NCBI GenBank assembly: GCA_042408355.1
Contig: JBHORD010000094.1
Location: 19,583 to 83,582 of the forward strand
Source of the DNA: Fen-1038 sp042408355
GTDB lineage: Bacteria > Chloroflexota > Anaerolineae > Anaerolineales > Villigracilaceae
Direction of reading: 5' to 3'
DNA length: 64,000 bases
Within the stretch, counting starts at the first letter, position 1. Each line of letters opens with the position of its first letter. Below are positions 61,784 to 64,000 of the stretch, piece by piece. The notes beneath the pieces were generated by a model. It saw nothing but the letters and a program-made list of their open reading frames with translations, made no database searches and was not told the origin of the DNA. A program made the position numbers and the translations under genes.

Positions 61784-63225
61784 TCCATCGCCGCGCGGTC
61801 ATTTTAGTGGCCGCTTTCATTCTCGCCGCATGTCAGCCGGCGGCGATTACGCCGACCGCCGCGCCGTCCGCGACGCGGCCGCCGCAGGCGACCTCCACGC
61901 CAAAGACTGAGGACGCCATTCAAATCCAGAAAGAGGCGTTGAGGGGCGTCACGATTCAAGTCTGGACTCCGTGGTTCGGCGTCGAGCAGAATCTCTTCGA
62001 TTCGCAAGTCGCAGACTTCAATCAATCGAATGAATGGGGAATCAAAGTTCAAGCCGCGAGTCAAATCAACTATTCACAGCTTTATCAAAACGTGACCGCC
62101 GCGCTCAGCTCGCGATCCCAGCCCGATCTCGTCATCGCGTTTCCCGAACACGCCCTCGAATGGAACGCTCAGGGCGCGGTCGTCAATTTGAACGATTATG
62201 TAAACGATCCGCAATACGGATTATCGAATTCGGATATCAAAGATATTCCCGCCGTTTTTTGGAATCAGGATTCCGTTGATGGAACGCGCCTCGGCGCGCC
62301 GGCTGAACGTTCCGCCCGATTCATTCTCTACAACGTAAGCTGGGCGCGCGAACTCGGCTTTGATGCGCCGCCGCAGACTCCCTCCGATTTTCGACAGCAG
62401 GCCTGCCGCGCCCATCAGACGATGTTGAGCGATACCGATAAAACCAACGACGCCTATGGCGGCTGGCTGGTGGACACGAATCCCATCAACACGTTATCGC
62501 AGCTGAATTCCGATCAGCCGTTGAACTGGTCAAACCTTGTAAACGACGCCGACGCAATGACGGCGCTTTCGTGGCTCACCGCCTTTGGCGGCGGCGTTTT
62601 GGAAAATAATGATTACAGATTTTTGACCCCCCAAAACATCGCCGCGTTCACGTTCGTCAAACAGCTTTACGATGACGGCTGCGCGTGGACGGCACAGCCC
62701 AACGCCGACCTGCCGGCGGCGTTTGCGTCGCGCAAAGCCATCTTTGCCGCCGCGGGTCTTGAAGAACTTCCTGATTACGCGCGGGCGATGGCCGCCGCCA
62801 ACAACCGCGACGAATGGACAGTTTTGAGTTTCCCCGGCGACGCGCACATCGGCTTGATCGTGTACGGTTCATCGTATGTCGTCTTGAAATCCACGCCGGA
62901 AAAACAACTGGCCTCCTGGCTGTTCGTGCGCTGGCTGTTGTCGCCGGAAAATCAAACCCAATGGGTGCAGGTGACAAATCTTTTTCCGTTGAGAACATCA
63001 TCGTTGGATTCGTTGAGCGATTATAAAAACACGCATCCGCAATGGGCCGCGGCGGTTGCGCTTTTGCCCGAGGCGCAAATTCAGCCGCAACTGGCTTCGT
63101 GGCGCAATGTCCGCATCATGCTCGGCGATGGCTTCAACAGCATGTTCCGCTTGAACATTCCCGCCGGTCAAGTTGCGGCGGTGCTGGCGCAAATGGAATC
63201 AACCTCGCGGGATTTGAGCAAATAA
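61780..63225 (+). CDS. ABC transporter extracellular solute-binding lipoprotein (sugar type)
   Basis: The 481-residue protein starts with a lipoprotein signal ending in FILAAC and a Thr/Pro-rich linker. It then has the type 1 solute-binding fold: TIQVWTPWFG near the start, VIAFPEHALEW, WNQDSVDGTRLGAPAERSAR (substrate gate) and a C-terminal GAPVxxEKQLASWLFVRWLL-type helix (here EKQLASWLFVRWLL). It resembles sugar-binding proteins of ABC importers; membrane subunits are not in the window. Its start overlaps the protease stop by four bases. Confidence 0.87.
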   Translation: MIHRRAVILVAAFILAACQPAAITPTAAPSATRPPQATSTPKTEDAIQIQKEALRGVTIQVWTPWFGVEQNLFDSQVADFNQSNEWGIKVQAASQINYSQLYQNVTAALSSRSQPDLVIAFPEHALEWNAQGAVVNLNDYVNDPQYGLSNSDIKDIPAVFWNQDSVDGTRLGAPAERSARFILYNVSWARELGFDAPPQTPSDFRQQACRAHQTMLSDTDKTNDAYGGWLVDTNPINTLSQLNSDQPLNWSNLVNDADAMTALSWLTAFGGGVLENNDYRFLTPQNIAAFTFVKQLYDDGCAWTAQPNADLPAAFASRKAIFAAAGLEELPDYARAMAAANNRDEWTVLSFPGDAHIGLIVYGSSYVVLKSTPEKQLASWLFVRWLLSPENQTQWVQVTNLFPLRTSSLDSLSDYKNTHPQWAAAVALLPEAQIQPQLASWRNVRIMLGDGFNSMFRLNIPAGQVAAVLAQMESTSRDLSK

Positions 63226-63270
63226 CAATTCATCGCGCTGAGCGGAGGCGGCAGGGCAGGCTCTTTTTTT

Positions 63271-64000
63271 ATGTATCCGAAATATTCGTATCCGCCGGAT
63301 GTCGTTGCCGGACTCGTTCGTGACGCGCTTTTTTCGCGGCCTCGCCTCTTTCGGGACGATGCGCGGGCTTCCGTTTCGCGGCTGAATCCTCCCCTGCGCG
63401 TTCTCCACGAAGAACACATTCCGCAAGACGGCCCATGCGTCATCACAATCAATCATTATTTCCGCCCGGGTTTTGCCGCGCAATGGATGGCGATTGCCGT
63501 TTCGTCCGTTGTGCCCAAAAACATCCACTGGATCATAACCGGCGAGTTGACCTTTCCGGGCAAATGCTACGCGCCGATTGGAATGCCGGTTTCGCGCTTC
63601 GTTTTGAAGCGCGGCGCGCGCGTTTATGGATTCACAACCATGCCGCCCATGCCGCCGCGTCGGCGTGATGTGGAAGCGCGGGCCGCGTCTGTGCGCGCCA
63701 TATTGGATTACGTAACGCTCACAAAGAATCCAATCATTGGTCTTGCGCCCGAAGGCGGAGATCAACCCGGCGGCGTTTTAACGATGCCGCCTTCCGGCGC
63801 AGGACGATTCGCTTTGCTGTTGGCCGCTCAACGTCTGAAGTTTGTGCCGGTGGGGATCTACGAAGAGGATGGCAGGCTTTGCCTGAACTTCGGCGAAATT
63901 TATGAATTGTGCGTCCCGCCCGCTTTGTCTGCGGATGGAAAGGATAAACAAGCGGCGCGGGCCATGATGAAAAATATTGCGCCGCTATTGCCGTCACGGT
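63271..64000 (+). CDS. PlsC-like acyltransferase, 3' end missing
   Basis: The 243 codons present begin MYPKYSYPPDVVAGLVRDAL. They have INHYFRPGF (NH-x4-D-like acyltransferase motif I, with Asp replaced) and GLAPEGGDQPGG (the PEG motif III). The region between has HWIITGELTFPGK. These fit lysophospholipid acyltransferases of the PlsC family, although the motif I Asp is not seen at the expected place. The gene continues past the right edge. Its ATG follows a T-run and a weak Shine-Dalgarno. Confidence 0.7.
   Translation, partial: MYPKYSYPPDVVAGLVRDALFSRPRLFRDDARASVSRLNPPLRVLHEEHIPQDGPCVITINHYFRPGFAAQWMAIAVSSVVPKNIHWIITGELTFPGKCYAPIGMPVSRFVLKRGARVYGFTTMPPMPPRRRDVEARAASVRAILDYVTLTKNPIIGLAPEGGDQPGGVLTMPPSGAGRFALLLAAQRLKFVPVGIYEEDGRLCLNFGEIYELCVPPALSADGKDKQAARAMMKNIAPLLPSR

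Overview
The window looks like chromosomal DNA of an Anaerolineae-type Chloroflexota bacterium. This rests on the overall protein character (EF-Tu type, LysM/M23 and GH25 wall enzymes, several lipoproteins with an LAAC-type lipobox, PIG-V-like mannosyltransferase, mid-to-high GC). It is an inference, not a database result. No rRNA, phage, intact insertion sequence or CRISPR array is visible.

Layout. 0-9 kb: a KAS-III-like enzyme cut by the left edge, a lone TadG-like pilus-assembly protein, glmS, a cytochrome-b5-like protein, a cluster of short repeats, a YHS mini-protein, fdhD and a LysM/M23 lipoprotein. 8.6-21 kb: the transcription/translation block rpoB, rpsL, rpsG, fusA, tuf, rpmG, tRNA-Trp, secE, nusG, rplK, rplA, L10 leader, rplJ, rplL. 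Its order is permuted relative to the usual bacterial arrangement and rpoC does not follow rpoB. 21-23.2 kb: a VWA-domain relic, lexA with a LexA operator inside its own promoter, and tRNA-Pro(CGG). 23.2-27.7 kb: a structured leader or small RNA with its own promoter and terminator, then an aminotransferase and a 949-residue fusion of a glutamate-cysteine-ligase-like domain to an M20 metallopeptidase. 27.7-42 kb (almost all minus strand): histidine phosphatase, RarA, STAS protein, an uncharacterised membrane protein, DMT transporter, HAD hydrolase, two CoA-transferase subunits with an alpha/beta hydrolase between them, a P5C-type aldehyde dehydrogenase with a histone-like tail, and a multi-PAS/GAF/HD-GYP protein. 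42-46.7 kb: SAM hydroxide adenosyltransferase plus a complete ECF transporter (A1A2 fusion, S, T). 46.7-64 kb: DUF1684 protein, GH13 glucosidase, lipoprotein, penicillin-acylase homologue, GH25-LysM lysozyme, Ada-like O6-alkylguanine repair protein, DMT transporter, type I glutamine synthetase, tRNA-Pro(GGG), PIG-V-like mannosyltransferase, tRNA-Sec, site-2 protease, ABC sugar-type binding lipoprotein and a PlsC-like acyltransferase cut by the right edge.

How things connect. A selenocysteine tRNA and fdhD in one window suggest a selenocysteine-dependent formate dehydrogenase elsewhere in the genome. Promoters of the TTGACT/TTGTCA-17 bp-TATAAT type recur before rpoB, rpsL, both tRNA-Pro genes, lexA and the SAM-hydrolase/ECF unit. 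Two families of short dispersed repeats occupy gene gaps: an approximately 88-bp palindromic element (six full or partial copies) and an approximately 200-bp element (three copies). The most promising uncharacterised unit is leader RNA - aminotransferase - ligase/peptidase fusion. Its enzyme types match those of an amino-group protection pathway, in which a ligase attaches a carrier or protecting group, an aminotransferase acts, and an M20 peptidase removes the group.
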